DNA from: Plutella xylostella
Taxonomy: Eukaryota; Arthropoda; Insecta; Lepidoptera; Plutellidae
Assembly: GCF_932276165.1 (NCBI RefSeq)
Contig: NC_063998.1
Coordinates: forward strand, 4,972,501 to 5,036,500
DNA length: 64,000 nt
Direction of reading: 5' to 3'
Shown: positions 43,551-55,787 of the stretch, piece by piece
Numbering within the stretch: position 1 is the stretch's first letter
Layout of the letters: each line of letters opens with the position of its first letter
Notes under the pieces: generated by a model
What the model was told of the DNA's origin: nothing
Databases searched by the model: none
Seen by the model: the letters and a program-made list of their open reading frames with translations, nothing else
Made by a program: the position numbers and the translations under genes

Positions 43551-46500
43551 TCACTGGTTGGCATTCTGTAATATAATAAAAACATAAGCATAAGAATGTA
43601 TACTTGACTGTACCGTTTACGCTCGACAAGCAGACCTTACTTTATTCCACTAAATCACATGTGGCCAATATTACTCTATCTCTTCCACCCAAAGGTAGTC
43701 CGCTAGAGATCGATTGCAATAAGGCCGCATCTTTGTACTATTTTATTTGTTGTATTGTAATTTTTGCTGTTGGTGCAAATATTACCTGATGCTGCATAAG
43801 CGGCACAACAAAACTCGGGCCGGCCGGCCGGTTAAGGAAACCTATCCCAGTTTATCAACTAAACGACACATTCTCGACAAGTTTGTCATAACGTTACCTG
43901 ATGCTGCATGAGCGGCACGAGCACGGCGGGCGGGCCGGCGCGGCGCAAGAAGGCGTGCTGCAGTATAGTATGTTATCTACATAACACAACTGACTAGTCA
44001 AGGCACACTTTTCCCACACATTTATGTAACGTAGATGTCAGGTCTCTCCATCCCGGTAAGATCTTCAGGTATTTCTGGGATTTGACTCAGCAAGAGAAGT
44101 TACAATAGATCTTTTAGTTTCCAGTGTCGAATGGGCACTGATTGCGCTGCCCTTTCAATAAGAACTGTAATAATATAAAGCTAGTATTACCTGATGCTGC
44201 ATGAGCGGCACGAGCACGGCGGGCGGGCCGGCGCGGCGCAGGAAGGCGTGCGTGAGCAGCCGCGCGGCCGCGTGCCGCAGCGCCGGGTCCCTCACTAGAG
44301 CACACTCCACGAACGACAGCAGGTCGGGCGGGCAGCGCGCCGAGTTGCGCGGCCGAGGGGGCGGCATGTCGCGGATGCGGCGCATGGCCTGGGGGATGGG
44401 GTTGGTTAGTGGGGGAAAAGGTATTCTAATATAACATAAGTAGGTGGTAACACAGCTAGAATAGAATGAATCTTTATTTAAGAAAATAAACATATAACAT
44501 ATACATATATCATATATCCCATAAAACCAATGGTTTGAGTGTGGGAGCTAGTAGTCCATGTTCTCATGATTATAATCCCCATGTAGTCAAGAGAGTCGGA
44601 GGTGATTCGCAGCACGTTGGTAATCACGTGATAGATCGCGTGCAGTATCGCTGTTTTAGAACAATCTTGAGTACAATTTTGAATTAAATGCATAAGTATT
44701 TGGACTCTTACAAATTCGCAAACAATACCTACAACATAATACACAAATATATCCTACACTTTAACCCCCTTATTCATAAAAAAGTTACAATACGTTTTAA
44801 CTAATAAACTGTTTTGTCCCTCTCTGTCAAAGAACAAATTGTTCTTTGTTGGAGAGGGACAAAACAGTTTATTAGTTAAAACGTTTTGTAACTTCTCTAT
44901 GAATAAGGGGGTAAAATTATAATCATTTATTACATAATTTCTTAATTAAGTTTGTATAAATGGTACTGCAACTGCAATGCATAATCTAGTAAACTACTGC
45001 GTTTCTCCAACACGCCCATTAAAACTGAGGTAGGTATATCGATGGCGGTAAAAAGTTAATTGCGAGAATGCAGCTTCTAACGGAAGTCGTAACAACCTGC
45101 GCCATTCAATATCCGTCGGCTGTGTGAAAGTGATTTAAATGTGCGACCGGTTTTTATGCCATTTTTATACTCGATTATTTACCACTTTTCTTTCCCATGG
45201 AATTCATACTTTTTCTCCCAGACTGAAAGATCGGGAGATTATAACTTTGACATTTGTATCTATGAGCGACGATGCATCTCCGAAACGGATAGGCTTATTC
45301 AAATGCAGTTTTTGTTTAATACGTGATTTGATCGCCAGTGCTCTTAGCTAATATGGCTAAGACCAACAGCGATTAAATACCTAATTTTTTTTTTTAATAA
45401 TCTGTGCAGTCATTGTTTATCAAAGGGCCCAGCAGTTCAAAAGTATTTTTAACTTGTCCTAGGTTGTATTTACCTGCAAAGGCGGCTCATTGAAGAATGG
45501 CGGTTCTCCGTCCACCATCTCTACCAGCATGATGCCCAGAGACCACACGTCCACTTCCGGCCCGTAGGGCAGTCTCGATATCACTTCCGGTGACATCCAA
45601 TATGGCGTCCCCACCAGTGATTTACGTTTTGGCAACTCCTGCAAATAAAACAAAGGCGTTAGAAATGCAACTTCATAGTGCATTTATATATTTTTTTTAT
45701 TACGAAGACTATTCCATAAATTACCTGTGAAACTTGAGCACAAAATCCGAAATCGGACAGTTTGACGCGACCGTCGGCCGTCATGAGTATGGAATCAGAC
45801 TTGATATCTCTGTGTATGACGCCTTGGCCGTGGAGGAATGATAATGCCTGAAAGGAAATAATAAATATTATACATCTGTTTCTATGACCATTTTTGTATT
45901 CCACACATGTAATGAATGACACACTTTTCTAGAATGTTATTATTTAGCATAACAGTTACAAGGTGTACCACGTTGTAATGCTATGCATTCTAAATCTAAC
46001 ACCAAGACCAGTTACTTGACTTATAAAGGAATATGCATGATACTACAAAGCATTTTCTTAGGCGCAGTATAAAATATGTAGGTATTTAACATCTAAGTAC
46101 ATGAATCATAAAGGAGAATGTGTGTTCTCTGGTCCTCGTTTCAGAGCTTTAAATGTTTATCCTGTATATCCCACAGGAAAGTAAAATTTATAACACAATT
46201 AGATTGATAGTGCCTTGTAAAATTTTAGCTTTTAACATTACAACAGAGCTAGGTAAAATGTATATTTTGTATATTGACTAAACTGCCAGCCTACATCCAA
46301 CAGTGGAATGCTTTAGCTTTAGGCTGATTATGATATTGTCTAAAATGAGTGAAATGTACAGTCAGTTCAAACTCACAAACTGCCTATTAAAACATTGTCA
46401 GTTGTTATTGAGCTATTTTCACAAGGAACAAAACTGTACATCTACTTATGCAGCTGACCGTACAACGTACCTTCAAGCACTGCTTGCACACGGTGGCGAT

Positions 46501-48316
46501 CTGCTCGGGCTCCATCCTCGCGCGGGTCACGATGTCGGTCAGCGCTCCCCCGGCCATGTACTCCATCACCACCCACAGCTCGTCGCCCACCAGGTACGAC
46601 GCGTGCATCTCGACTATGTTGGGGTGCGGGTAGTCGCGCATTATCACCTAAGAATTGAGCAATTGATCAGGGTAGGGGAATGTTTGTCGCCATGTGTATA
46701 TGTACCTATATGGTGACATAGTTTGGAAGATGGTTGTGATATGATCAAATGTTTATGCTATTCCGGCCATGTTTCTTCTAAATCAGCCTTCTATGTATAG
46801 CTTAACTATGCTAGGCTTATATTATTGGATCAATTTAACTCTGAATCTCATTTAAAAACTACACGGATTTTTTATGAGTTCCACATACCACTTCATTGAA
46901 CAGCAGCTCCCGTCGCTGCTGCTTCCTGAGGTCCATCATTTTGACGGCGACGCGCCGGCGCGTGCGCGTGTCCGTGGCCGCGCACACCACGCCCGTGCTG
47001 CCCTCGCCGATCCGCGCGAAGCCTGTGAGCGTGGCGCGCGGGTCCCCTTCGCTGACGACCAATCGCAGAGCAGCACGGAACTGCTCGTGCGTCAGACGAA
47101 GCTCGTGTTTGGAAGCGTTGAGAGGGAGCGCCCCCGCCGCCGCCCCGGGAGGCTGTCGCGCTGATAGTGCACTGCCAAAGGAGCCTTGCATCTCGCCGGC
47201 TGGAATATAAAACATAATTAAGATAACTGTTTTGAAACCATAAATATTATTTAATCCTTCATATCAATAACTGTACTAGGGGTGGACTTAATGCTAAAAG
47301 CATTTTCTACCAGTCAACCAGTAATGTCACCAATATTATTAACATGCTTTGTTTCTTTTATACATGTATTGGAAACATAATTCATAAGCATATTATACAG
47401 CAGAAAATTTACAAACATGTGAACTTACCCATGTGAATACTGTTTCCATTTGAGCCATGATGCATCGGGTGAGTGGGGTGGTTGTGTTGATGGAATGGCA
47501 CATTTGCATTTTGTATATTAGCATTTTGTATAACAGGGTATGAGGATCCAGTGTTGTGATTGGTGACATCTCTTAGATCTCTCACTACAGCCTGATTTTC
47601 AGGTTTAGACCATTCTGCAGGAGTCTCAACAGCATTGTTATAGTCATTCAGAGTGTAGTTACTGCTGTGGTCTCTTCGTAAGCTAGGGTACTGCTGGGGG
47701 GCAGGGGGCACGGGAGGCATCTCTTCTGGAACTGACGGAGGGACATTTGCCTGGTTTCTTAAGTCCCTCCTGATTCGAGGAGGACTGGTACTTCTTAATG
47801 AATTTGATCGGGCAACATTTGATGTCTTCGGCAAGATAACTCCATTTGGTATTTGCTGTGGCACATTTATGTTGGACATTGGGCGGGAAATTGAAGATAC
47901 TGGTGTAATTCTGTGGTCTCCTCTTACAACTGTTTTTAAATCCAATATTTCGGTGGGAGTGATTTCTGATGGATCGACCAAAGGCAAGGGCCGATTTGTT
48001 GACTTTAGAATCTGAAAAAAATATTTAATTTGAACCTGAACTTGAAAATCAGTATAGAATATACAATAGATTAAATACTTTATAACTATTGCTAGTTTAG
48101 AAGTAATCTTTGTATGTTTAATTATTTATGGTGACCAATAAAGATATATTCTATTCTGATTGTATTACACTATACCTGATTATTTCCGACAAGTGAAGCC
48201 CATTGCAAGGGCAGTCCCACAAACTTTCCTTCTCTCTTATCAAACCCAGTGTGGACCCGGTGCTCAAAATTACTGGGAGGTGATATCAGAGGCTTCTTCT
48301 TCTTCTTGGAAAACAT
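43551..48316 (-). CDS. mbt: Group II p21-activated Ser/Thr kinase (mbt/PAK4 type)
   Basis: Eight coding exons: 48316-48176, 48011-47429, 47199-46889, 46647-46471, 45847-45725, 45638-45474, 44388-44191 and 43565-43551, giving 570 residues (human PAK4 is 591). The N-terminus has a lysine run and a CRIB motif at 11-26 (ISPPSNFEHRVHTGFD) that binds Cdc42/Rac-GTP. A Pro/Ser/Asn-rich linker follows. The kinase domain has GEGSTGVV at 306-313, VAVK with Lys328, HRDIK with Asp418, DFG at 436-438, activation-loop Ser452 (KRKSLVGTPYW) and SPEV. There is no type I autoinhibitory segment, which points to group II. The last exon adds only NANQ, equivalent to the short tail after VPLM in PAK4. Group II PAKs act at adherens junctions and on actin. 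Intron 7 holds two degenerate copies of the exon 7 end; intron 6 holds a MITE. Confidence 0.94.
43786..43825 (-). pseudogene. Degenerate echo of PAK exon 7 end, copy 1
   Basis: TTACCTGATGCTGCATAAGC matches the exon 7/donor boundary at 44188-44207 (minus strand: GC..ATGCAGCATCAG then GTAA). It decays after about 35 bases into CCGGCCGGCC. It includes the splice donor. Confidence 0.6.
43896..43962 (-). pseudogene. Degenerate echo of PAK exon 7 end, copy 2
   Basis: It matches 44187-44253 almost exactly over about 65 bases, including the donor site and the residues before VPLMQHQ, with one A/G difference (GCAAGAAGG versus GCAGGAAGG). It then diverges. No upstream acceptor or exon body is present. 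Confidence 0.7.
44765..44911. mobile_element. 147-bp palindromic MITE with TAA target duplication in PAK intron 6
   Basis: The arms CCCCCTTATTCATA and TATGAATAAGGGGG are flanked by TAA on both sides. The inner arms ACTAATAAACTGTTTTGTCC and its complement continue almost to the centre, so it folds into one long hairpin. Confidence 0.75.
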
Positions 48317-49206
48317 CTTGTGCTCTGAAAAATAAAACAGTCGTAACATAATGAGCACAAGCACATAGCGAAGGGAAAGCGAAAGGTTTACTACTGTTTC
48401 TACGTGTTTATTTCCTTCATACACTTCACTCATCAGTAATTTGACACACGCCCTCAAAACTCATGTTTTCATAAAACAATACTCACGATTTTACGGAGCT
48501 GCTCTTGGTTTGGCTTCGATTGAAACAGCTACTGAATACCAATCAGCATACACTACTCCATGAAATTCCTGGCATATCTTACAACAAATTGAATTAGGCG
48601 TAATAGCATTACATGCACCTGTTCACCTGCCGTTTAATAAAAGAAAATCACGTTTTTCTTTGTTTCGACATATAGATTAGAATGTTGTTGAATCACTGAT
48701 TCCAGCTATACATTTCCCCTGACAATAATTTGGCAAATATTAATAATTTTCTAAAATATTGTTTGCCGTGTCTTTTCTAATCATAGCAACATGAATGAAT
48801 GAATGAAATGATTCATTGAATGAATGAAAGTTAAATGAAAAGAATCGTTCTCGACTCTGTAGTCTATGCTACGATTTTTTTTCAGGGCTATTTTCGTGTC
48901 ATGCGTAGTTTTTCCCGCGTGTTTATAGTTTCGCGCACTGCGGATGGAACCTGCAATTTCTGCCTGTGCGGGCACCCTTAAGCACACAGAATAGAATATT
49001 AGAATCTGCTGACATATAAATTTACCTCAGCTGTTCTGTGGCACTCGGTGTTGTGTTCATGTGTTGTTGGTGCATTGTATTTTGCCTATTTTAGATTATT
49101 TTTCTTAATGTATTAATAATAATATAGTGAGATTTCAGCCGAGTGAAGCATAATCTATTACTTCTTCTTCACCTTCCTTCCGGAAAGCTAAAGTCCTTGC
49201 TCAAAA
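48317..49206. promoter_or_regulatory. Shared upstream region of divergent PAK and CWF19L2 genes
   Basis: The 890 bases between the two start codons must hold both promoters and 5' UTRs. Visible content is an (ATGA)n tract at 48790-48840 and generally AT-rich sequence. No TATA box was assigned. A 5' non-coding exon for either gene is possible. Confidence 0.4.
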
Positions 49207-51639
49207 ATGAAGGAGAAAAAGAAAAACAAGGAGAAGCGCAGCAAACATCAAGACTCTGAAAAACATTCTAAAAAGAAATCTAGACGGGTAACTCAACGGA
49301 TTAGCTTTTTGTCTGTTAATCATCATCAGAATTTACAATAATATACATACTTTATCATGGTTTGTTTATTCTTTCAGTCTTCAAGCTCAGAGTCAGATGA
49401 ATGGGTAGAACAGGAAAAGACATCTAATCCAGTTACCAAAGAGCGGGATGACTGGATGGCTATGACGGGGATGCTCAAAACATACACAAAAGAAGATATA
49501 AAGCCAAAACGTGAGGAGAAAAATAAACCTAATATTGATTCTTACAACCCCGCCACATGCAGTAGAGAACTAAACCCATATTGGAAAGATGGTGGCTCTG
49601 GTCTTCCACAATCTTCTGAAAGTTTCAAAAAATCACGACCTTTCATTAAACCATCCAATGAGGATGATTACTATTCAAGATCATCACATTCCAGAAAATT
49701 CATCAAGCCCAATGATAATAATTATTACTCCCCAAGCAGTGAAAAGTATAAAAAACCTGATGATGAAGATGATTACTATGCATCATCTTCATCAAGACAT
49801 AAAACTGGTAGAGAACACCATAAACCTGGAGATGATGATATCTACTATTCATCCTCAAAGCATAGTAAGAGTTCTACTGAGACTAGAAGCAGAAATTGCG
49901 AAGCAACAAAATATGAGTCTTCAAGCTATAAGCAGTCCAGTAACTGGAGAGTGAAAAACAACAAAGATAGAGGTAGACAGGAGCCTAATATTGAAACACA
50001 TTCTAATGATGACAACTTTTCTGAAAGTACTAGGGTACAAGAAGATGGACATGAAAATCAATTTATAAAACAACAGCCAGAGGAACCTCGTCAACCAAAA
50101 CAAATTGATGGAAAATATCTGAGTGATGAAAAAATGAATAAACTTGCAGCCAAAATTGTCAAGGCTGAAATTATGGGTGACATGAAAGTAGTCAATGACT
50201 TGAAAGCTAAACTTGAGGCAGCCAGGGAATACAGGAAGCAAAATCCTGATGCTGGTCCAATGGAGGTAGATGAGGGAGTAATTCTTATGTCAACAAATGC
50301 TATGGGTAACAGCCGACCACTGACTAAAACTTCTCAAGGAGATGCTAGAAGCAAGGGAGGTAAACGTAAAGCAGAAACTCATAGTAGTGGTGAGAGGCAA
50401 AAGTACTTTGGCAATGATGACAAATATAATCTTGCACAAATGGTAACTAGATTTTTGTTTTTCATGAGTATGAGTATATTTGAATTTTGAATGTATTGTA
50501 TGTACCTAGTCAAACTAATTTGATAAACAATTTTTCCTTTTCCAGTTTGAACAGGAAAAGTATGGCACAAACTATGATAATGATGCTCAACTGGCAAACA
50601 TTACTGCTAAACATCGGAATCCTAATGATGATCTAGAAGACATATTTACTGATGAAATATCTAAGAATACCAATGTAGCTAAGGATGAACAAAAGGAGAA
50701 GGATAGGGCTATTAAACAGCATGTGAGAATGGAGAAGTCTCTAGAAGGGTGTCTGCATTGTGTGGACTCTAGGGCTATGATCAAGCACCTGATGGTCAGT
50801 TGTGGTAGCAAGGTGTACCTGGCTCTACCTGGAAGGAAATCATTAGTAAATGGGCACTGCCTCATAACCACTATTCAACATGCAAGCAGTGTGACAGCTG
50901 TTGATGAGGATGTATGGGAGGAAATCATGGTAAATACTTCTCTTTTTTCAAAGTACATGTAATTTTACTGTGCTAAAAAAAAATACTGTTCATGACAATA
51001 ATTTATATTGCAGGACTACAGAAAAGCTTTGACAAAGTTTTTTAACTCTCAAAACCAAGATGTTGTCTTCTTTGAAACAGCAACAAGACTGCACAAGTTT
51101 CCTCATCTAGTCATCAACTGTGTCCCCCTGCCGAGGGATGTGGGGGACATGGCTGCCATTTATTTCAAAAAGGCCCTGCTGGAATGTGAGGCTGAGTGGT
51201 CAATGAACAAAAAAGTAATTGATTTAAAAGGGAAAAATGTGAGGAAAGGTGTACCAAAAGGTCTGCCATACTTTTGGATCGATTTTGGAATGGACCCAGG
51301 ATTTGCCCATGTGATAGAAGATCAACAGCTATTTCCTAAAGCATTTGCAGAGGTGAGTAATTAATTTGTTACAAACTGAACAGTCAAAGCAACTGTTTTT
51401 TATATCTTGTCCTGTTTAAATGTAGCATTAAATAAATACTTTTCTTTCTTATCATTATTTTGTATTTTACTATAGGTCTGACCAAGTGTGTCTTGTTACA
51501 GGAAATTATTGGAGGAATACTAGATCTGGACCACAATCTATGGAAAAATCCAAAAAAGGAACATGGAGATCAAGAAAGGAAAAAAGTTATGGAGTTTTTA
51601 TCAAAGTGGAAAGAATTTGATACTGTAGCAAAACGATAA
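49207..51639 (+). CDS. CWF19L2: CWF19-like protein 2 (spliceosome-associated)
   Basis: Five exons: 49207-49287, 49378-50442, 50546-50929, 51014-51352 and 51502-51639, giving 668 residues. The N-terminus is a lysine-rich basic stretch followed by SSSSESDEWVE. Residues about 28-345 are a low-complexity Ser/Asp/Tyr region with repeated DDYY-type units (imperfect 15-20 residue repeats at about 130-185). From about 380 on are the two CwfJ C-terminal domains: HIT-like with CLHC at 451-454, GRKSLVNGHCLITTIQH, then DVVFFETATRL, PKGLPYFWIDFGMDPGFAHV and the C-terminal WKNPKKE. The family works with debranching enzyme on the intron lariat and in late spliceosomes. The human protein is longer, mainly in the N-terminal region. 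AATAAA lies at 51693. Confidence 0.92.
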
Positions 51640-51692
51640 AATAAGCAGTAGCCATCTACTTGTTACCTTAAAATCCATACCAAGTATGATAA

Positions 51693-51698
51693 AATAAA
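51693..51698 (+). terminator. Polyadenylation signal of CWF19L2
   Basis: AATAAA lies 54 bases after the stop codon. Confidence 0.55.
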
Positions 51699-51830
51699 GT
51701 AATTTTTAAATCAATAACAAAAGTTTTAATTACCTACCTGCCTGTTCAGAAATCTGCCACACAAAAAAACAAAATTAATAGCAATTATAATAGTTATTCA
51801 TTTAATTTCATGTTTAACTGTATTCAGTTA

Positions 51831-52140
51831 GAGCTCATTCACACGAAGACGAATCGTGATTTTTCACGAATCGTGTTTTTTCATGATTCGTTATTTTTTT
51901 TGACGGGAGCAATGCTTTTTATATACCCATGTTCACACGCTTCACGAATCGTGAAAAAAGACGTAGACGGATACGTCGGTCACTACGGTCATTAGAATGA
52001 CGATTCGTTAAAAATCTATTTCTATTCGATAAAAAATCGTTGAAAAAACACGATTCCGTATTCAATGTGAACATCTATCCGTCAAGGCGAATCGTGTTTT
52101 ATACCGAATCGTCAAAGACGTATCCCGTGTGAATGCGCCC
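51831..52140. mobile_element. 310-bp MITE with TTA duplication, many CGAATCGTG repeats
   Basis: The ends GAGCTCATTCACACG and CGTGTGAATGCGCCC are inverted, flanked by TTA (51828-51830 and 52141-52143). The interior has ten or so copies of the word CGAATCGT or its complement. It lies between the 3' ends of CWF19L2 and DNAJC17. Confidence 0.7.
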
Positions 52141-52149
52141 TTATTTGAT

Positions 52150-52157
52150 CTTTATTG
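52150..52157 (-). terminator. Polyadenylation signal of DNAJC17
   Basis: Minus-strand CAATAAAG starts about 20 bases after the stop codon, immediately before the MITE edge, so the 3' UTR is very short or ends inside the MITE. Confidence 0.5.
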
Positions 52158-52175
52158 TTTTCTATTTACAACAAA

Positions 52176-53241
52176 TTACATTCCTTGGTTTTCTTCTTTT
52201 TTCAATTCTTCTATCAGTCTTTGTCTTTCAGCAGCTTGCCTGACCTTGGCTAATACTAGTGATTCATAGTCTCTATCAGAAACTAATGATGGACCTCCCA
52301 AGTCTTTCTTTGTAGTTAACACTGGCCTCTCATTAACCCATTTCAATGTAAGAGGGTTCTCAGGTAGCCCTGTAAATAATGAGGATTATATTTATTACAT
52401 CAGAAAATCATCATAAGTAAAGTTTATTAGTTTGCAATAAAAAACATAGTGAAGACTCATACCCTTTTCAAAATCAACAGCCATTTCTGATGCCTCTTTG
52501 GTTGAATATTCAACTAAAGCCACACCTTTCTTTGCAGGAGATATGATAAGAGCAACAATATCTCCATATTTCTTTAATATTCTTCTTAACGTTGCTTCAT
52601 CATAACCTCCATTACTAGGATCAGTTTTGTCAGCTTTCCATTTAATTTTAATCCGGTTCAATGCTGAGTCCCACACAGGCTGGCTCACATGCGCCATTGT
52701 TCTCCTAATCTCTTCTTTCATCCTCTTCTGCTCCTCCTGTAGTAGGCGACTTCCTTCTTTCTGTAATCTATCAATTTCCATAGCAAGTTTCTGTTCATCA
52801 GTAAGGTTACTTTGACTTCCAGAACCTGCCTCGCGTTCTCTGCGTTCCAGATCCTCTTTCAGTTTCTGTCGTTTGCTGTCTAGTGCTTGGTGTCGGAGCT
52901 TAGCTGCTTCTTTTGCTCTGAGCACTTTGTCGTAGGCTGCTCGCGCCGAGACATCAGTAAGAATTTCCAAAGCGCGGGAAAGCTCATGAAATGTTTCTGC
53001 TGCCTTTGGATCATCTGGATTTTTGTCGGGGTGGCATTGTAAAGCCTTTTTCCTGTAGGCTTTTTTAATCTACAAAACGTACAATAATTTTAATAATACT
53101 CCAATACAGATACAATAACCTCGACGTGAATATAAATAAAAACCCTATTATTATATTTTAACCTACCTCAGAATCAGTTGCAGTAATTTGGACATCAAGT
53201 ATCGCATACAAATCTATTTCTTCAATGCCTTTCTTTGCCAT
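52176..53241 (-). CDS. DNAJC17: DnaJ homologue subfamily C member 17 (J domain plus RRM)
   Basis: Three exons: 53241-53167, 53069-52463 and 52369-52176, giving 291 residues (human 304). The N-terminal J domain (about 9-76) has HPD at 38-40, the motif that stimulates Hsp70 ATPase. A charged helical linker (about 80-165) rich in Lys/Glu follows, then an RRM-like domain (about 180-255) with NRIKIKWK and KKGVALVEYSTKEASEMAV. The family is linked to pre-mRNA splicing in the nucleus. It diverges from mRpS2 with 473 bases between start codons. All junctions are GT..AG and keep the frame; the second intron follows GAA-AAG-G. Confidence 0.94.
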
Positions 53242-53714
53242 TTTAATAAATAAAACAGTATTTCACAATCTCAAGCAAATAAACAAAGCACAAATATTGC
53301 CGAGTGACAGATGACTTCACTAATCATAGACTAGAATATTATAATGTATGTAGTCCCGGAGTCGGATGATCGACAAAGCATACAAAACTCTTCGATTTCT
53401 TTTATTATGAAAAAGTGAAGGGAACCCCAGAAACCGAAGGCGCGCAACGTGAACCCGTTCCTCCTCTTTACTACCGTAATAACCGTATCCGATTTTCTTT
53501 ACAAACGTATAGGTTGCTGACCCAGTGCGTGCCCGCTTAGGTTAGCACTTAGGCCATTCTCATAACACAGAGTACCCATATGAATTATTGACATTTGATA
53601 TGACAGTAGGTAGGCTTTCTGTTTTTGAGGTTATGTTTAATGTTATGGTTAAATCGAAAATTGATTAACAAATTAGATAATATAAATTAAATACTTCATC
53701 AGCTATTCAATACA
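53242..53714. promoter_or_regulatory. Shared upstream region of DNAJC17 and mRpS2
   Basis: The 473 bases between two divergent start codons. No TATA box assigned; likely a bidirectional housekeeping promoter by arrangement. Confidence 0.45.
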
Positions 53715-54671
53715 ATGTTGTCAAGAAAATTAGGTAAGTGGCCTATCAGATTTTCCCAAGCCCCACTTAACTCGGTCATTCGTTACAATTTTATTGTAGG
53801 TACGTTTTTTGTACTGATGCATTTTTTAATATTTTTCAGCTTTATCAACCCTAACGACAAGAATACCATTGTTAAAGAAGTATTCCGCTGTGGTCCAAAA
53901 CGCTCCGCAAGCTGTGCCAGAAAGTAAATCATTTCTTATTCTACGTTTTTCTTACATAGTATTTTTCTACTTTGATGAGTTTTTCCTCATGAAACTGTGG
54001 TAACTAGCCTTTATATACTTTCAGGTAACAACAAGACAGTCAATTCTCCACTTGATCATCCAGATTACTTTCATGTTCATGACTTGTTTACAGTCAAAGA
54101 CCTATTTGAAGCTCGGATCCATTATGGCCACAAAGAGGGATCCTTGAATGACTACATGAGACCTTACCTTTATGGCTCTAGGTTGGGTCATTTGATATTT
54201 GACTTAGATATAACAGCTGAGCATCTACGAAGGGCACTGAACTTCACAGCCCACATAGCATACAGGGGTGGAATTATTTTATTCTTCAATAGAAATGCAC
54301 AGAATGCTCATATTGTAGAGAAGACTGCTCAAGAAGCCGGTGAATACGCCCACACTAGGTTCTGGAGAGGCGGTATCTTCACCAATGCCAATTATCAGTT
54401 TGGGGCTATCACAAGGTTGCCTGACCTTTGTATCTTCTTGAACACTCAGAACAATATTCTGAATCAGCACACAGCTGTTAGAGACAGTGCTAAAATGTTA
54501 ATACCTACCATCGGTATTGTTGATTCAAACTGTAACCCAAATCTGATAACATACCCGGTGCCTGGCAATGATGACTCACCAGCAGCCATCAGCCTCTACT
54601 GCCGACTGTTCAAACAAGCCATATTGAGAGGTAAGGAGGAAAGGATGAAGTTTTTACAAGAAACTGAATGA
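53715..54671 (+). CDS. mRpS2: Mitochondrial small ribosomal subunit protein uS2m (mRpS2)
   Basis: Three exons: 53715-53733, 53840-53923 and 54025-54671, giving 249 residues. The first 35 residues (MLSRKLALSTLTTRIPLLKK and on) are basic and hydroxylated without acids, a mitochondrial targeting peptide. The S2 family body includes FEARIHYGHKEGSLNDYMRP, YGSRLGHLIFDLD, HIAYRGGIILFFNRN, HTRFWRGGIFTNA, LPDLCIFLN and PTIGIVDSNCNPNLITYPVP with NDDSPAAISLYC, the conserved end of bacterial S2. It is a component of the 28S mitoribosomal subunit. AATAAA at 54709 lies 38 bases past the stop. Confidence 0.95.
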
Positions 54672-54708
54672 TTATTTGATAGGTTATAAGATAGTGGTAT
54701 TTGTTTAG

Positions 54709-54714
54709 AATAAA
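54709..54714 (+). terminator. Polyadenylation signal of mRpS2
   Basis: AATAAA lies 38 bases after the stop codon. Confidence 0.6.
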
Positions 54715-55787
54715 TCATAAGTATTTATATTATGGTATCATTGTTTTCCTTAGAAATTTTATCAATAGGGTTTCATCATCTTCAATTCTTCATTTTTATT
54801 GTTATTCTCTGAACTAAAAACAAAAACTGAATGAAAATTGAATCAGAATTTACGCATATTATTTTAAAACAGGTAGAAATTTAAATAATTACTGCTTTGC
54901 ACTTAAACCAAACAACAATTAATATTTCTTGTTCTTTTATTATGCTTACAAAGTAACCTTTGTTTATAGTTCATTTCATTCAAGTTTTAATATGTTATTA
55001 TGGTATGTGTATTTGGTACAATTTACAATTACTTACTTAACTCTATGAAGTTACAAAAATAACAAAACAAATAACAGTAATAAAATGTATTGTGATAAGT
55101 AGATAGTTAAATTACATATTATATAATCACTAGATATAGTTTGGTCTAAGATTTACATACAGCTGCAAAATGAATCTAATGACTCTGCAGACATAGAACA
55201 TACCTTAATTAGCCTAACAGTCAATCAAGTTATCATAAAGTTTTAAAATATAATTTGTTACAAATCTTACTTTCTAAATTACCCTCAAAATGAGACCAAA
55301 AATAATAAAGTAATGTTTCTATTTCTGATAAAAAATATGTTTTGATTCAATGGCAAAAAAATCTTACAATTTATGACTACTTACAATTAGCTTATTATGC
55401 CCAAAGTTTGATAAAAAATGTACTTAAACGTAAAATTCATAAACTAGGCTTGTTTGAGGGACCTTATACCACAGCCACAGCTCTCAGATGTCCTATTCAG
55501 AGCTGTACCCACAGCGTTTTCATACTGACAATGAATTCATAATAAGTATGCACATGATCTGCGCGCATTTCTAATTGACGCTTGAGTGAAGATTTACTAT
55601 GAATTCTCTATCACTTAAAATCGCTAAGTTTCACTATACATAATGGTAGGTATCGTAAGCCGAACGACACGTCGTTAACCTTGGAATTTACAGCTTTTTT
55701 TCTAAACACATCTGAAATCGTTCAGAATATACATTTGTGTTCTATTTCGGCGTAAAGAACATTTTTCCGACACTCTGAACCTATAGG
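54715..55787. other. Convergent region, probable 3' UTR of LRRC58-like gene
   Basis: AT-rich with no coding domain. It lies downstream of the minus-strand LRRC58 stop (55913) and of the mRpS2 polyadenylation signal. Confidence 0.4.

Noticed and set aside
48781..48840. CRISPR-like or regulatory array
   Set aside because: It is a simple (ATGA)n microsatellite; no CRISPR array exists in this eukaryotic window.
49589..49954. Second-frame plus-strand ORF
   Set aside because: It is a shadow of the low-complexity region of CWF19L2.
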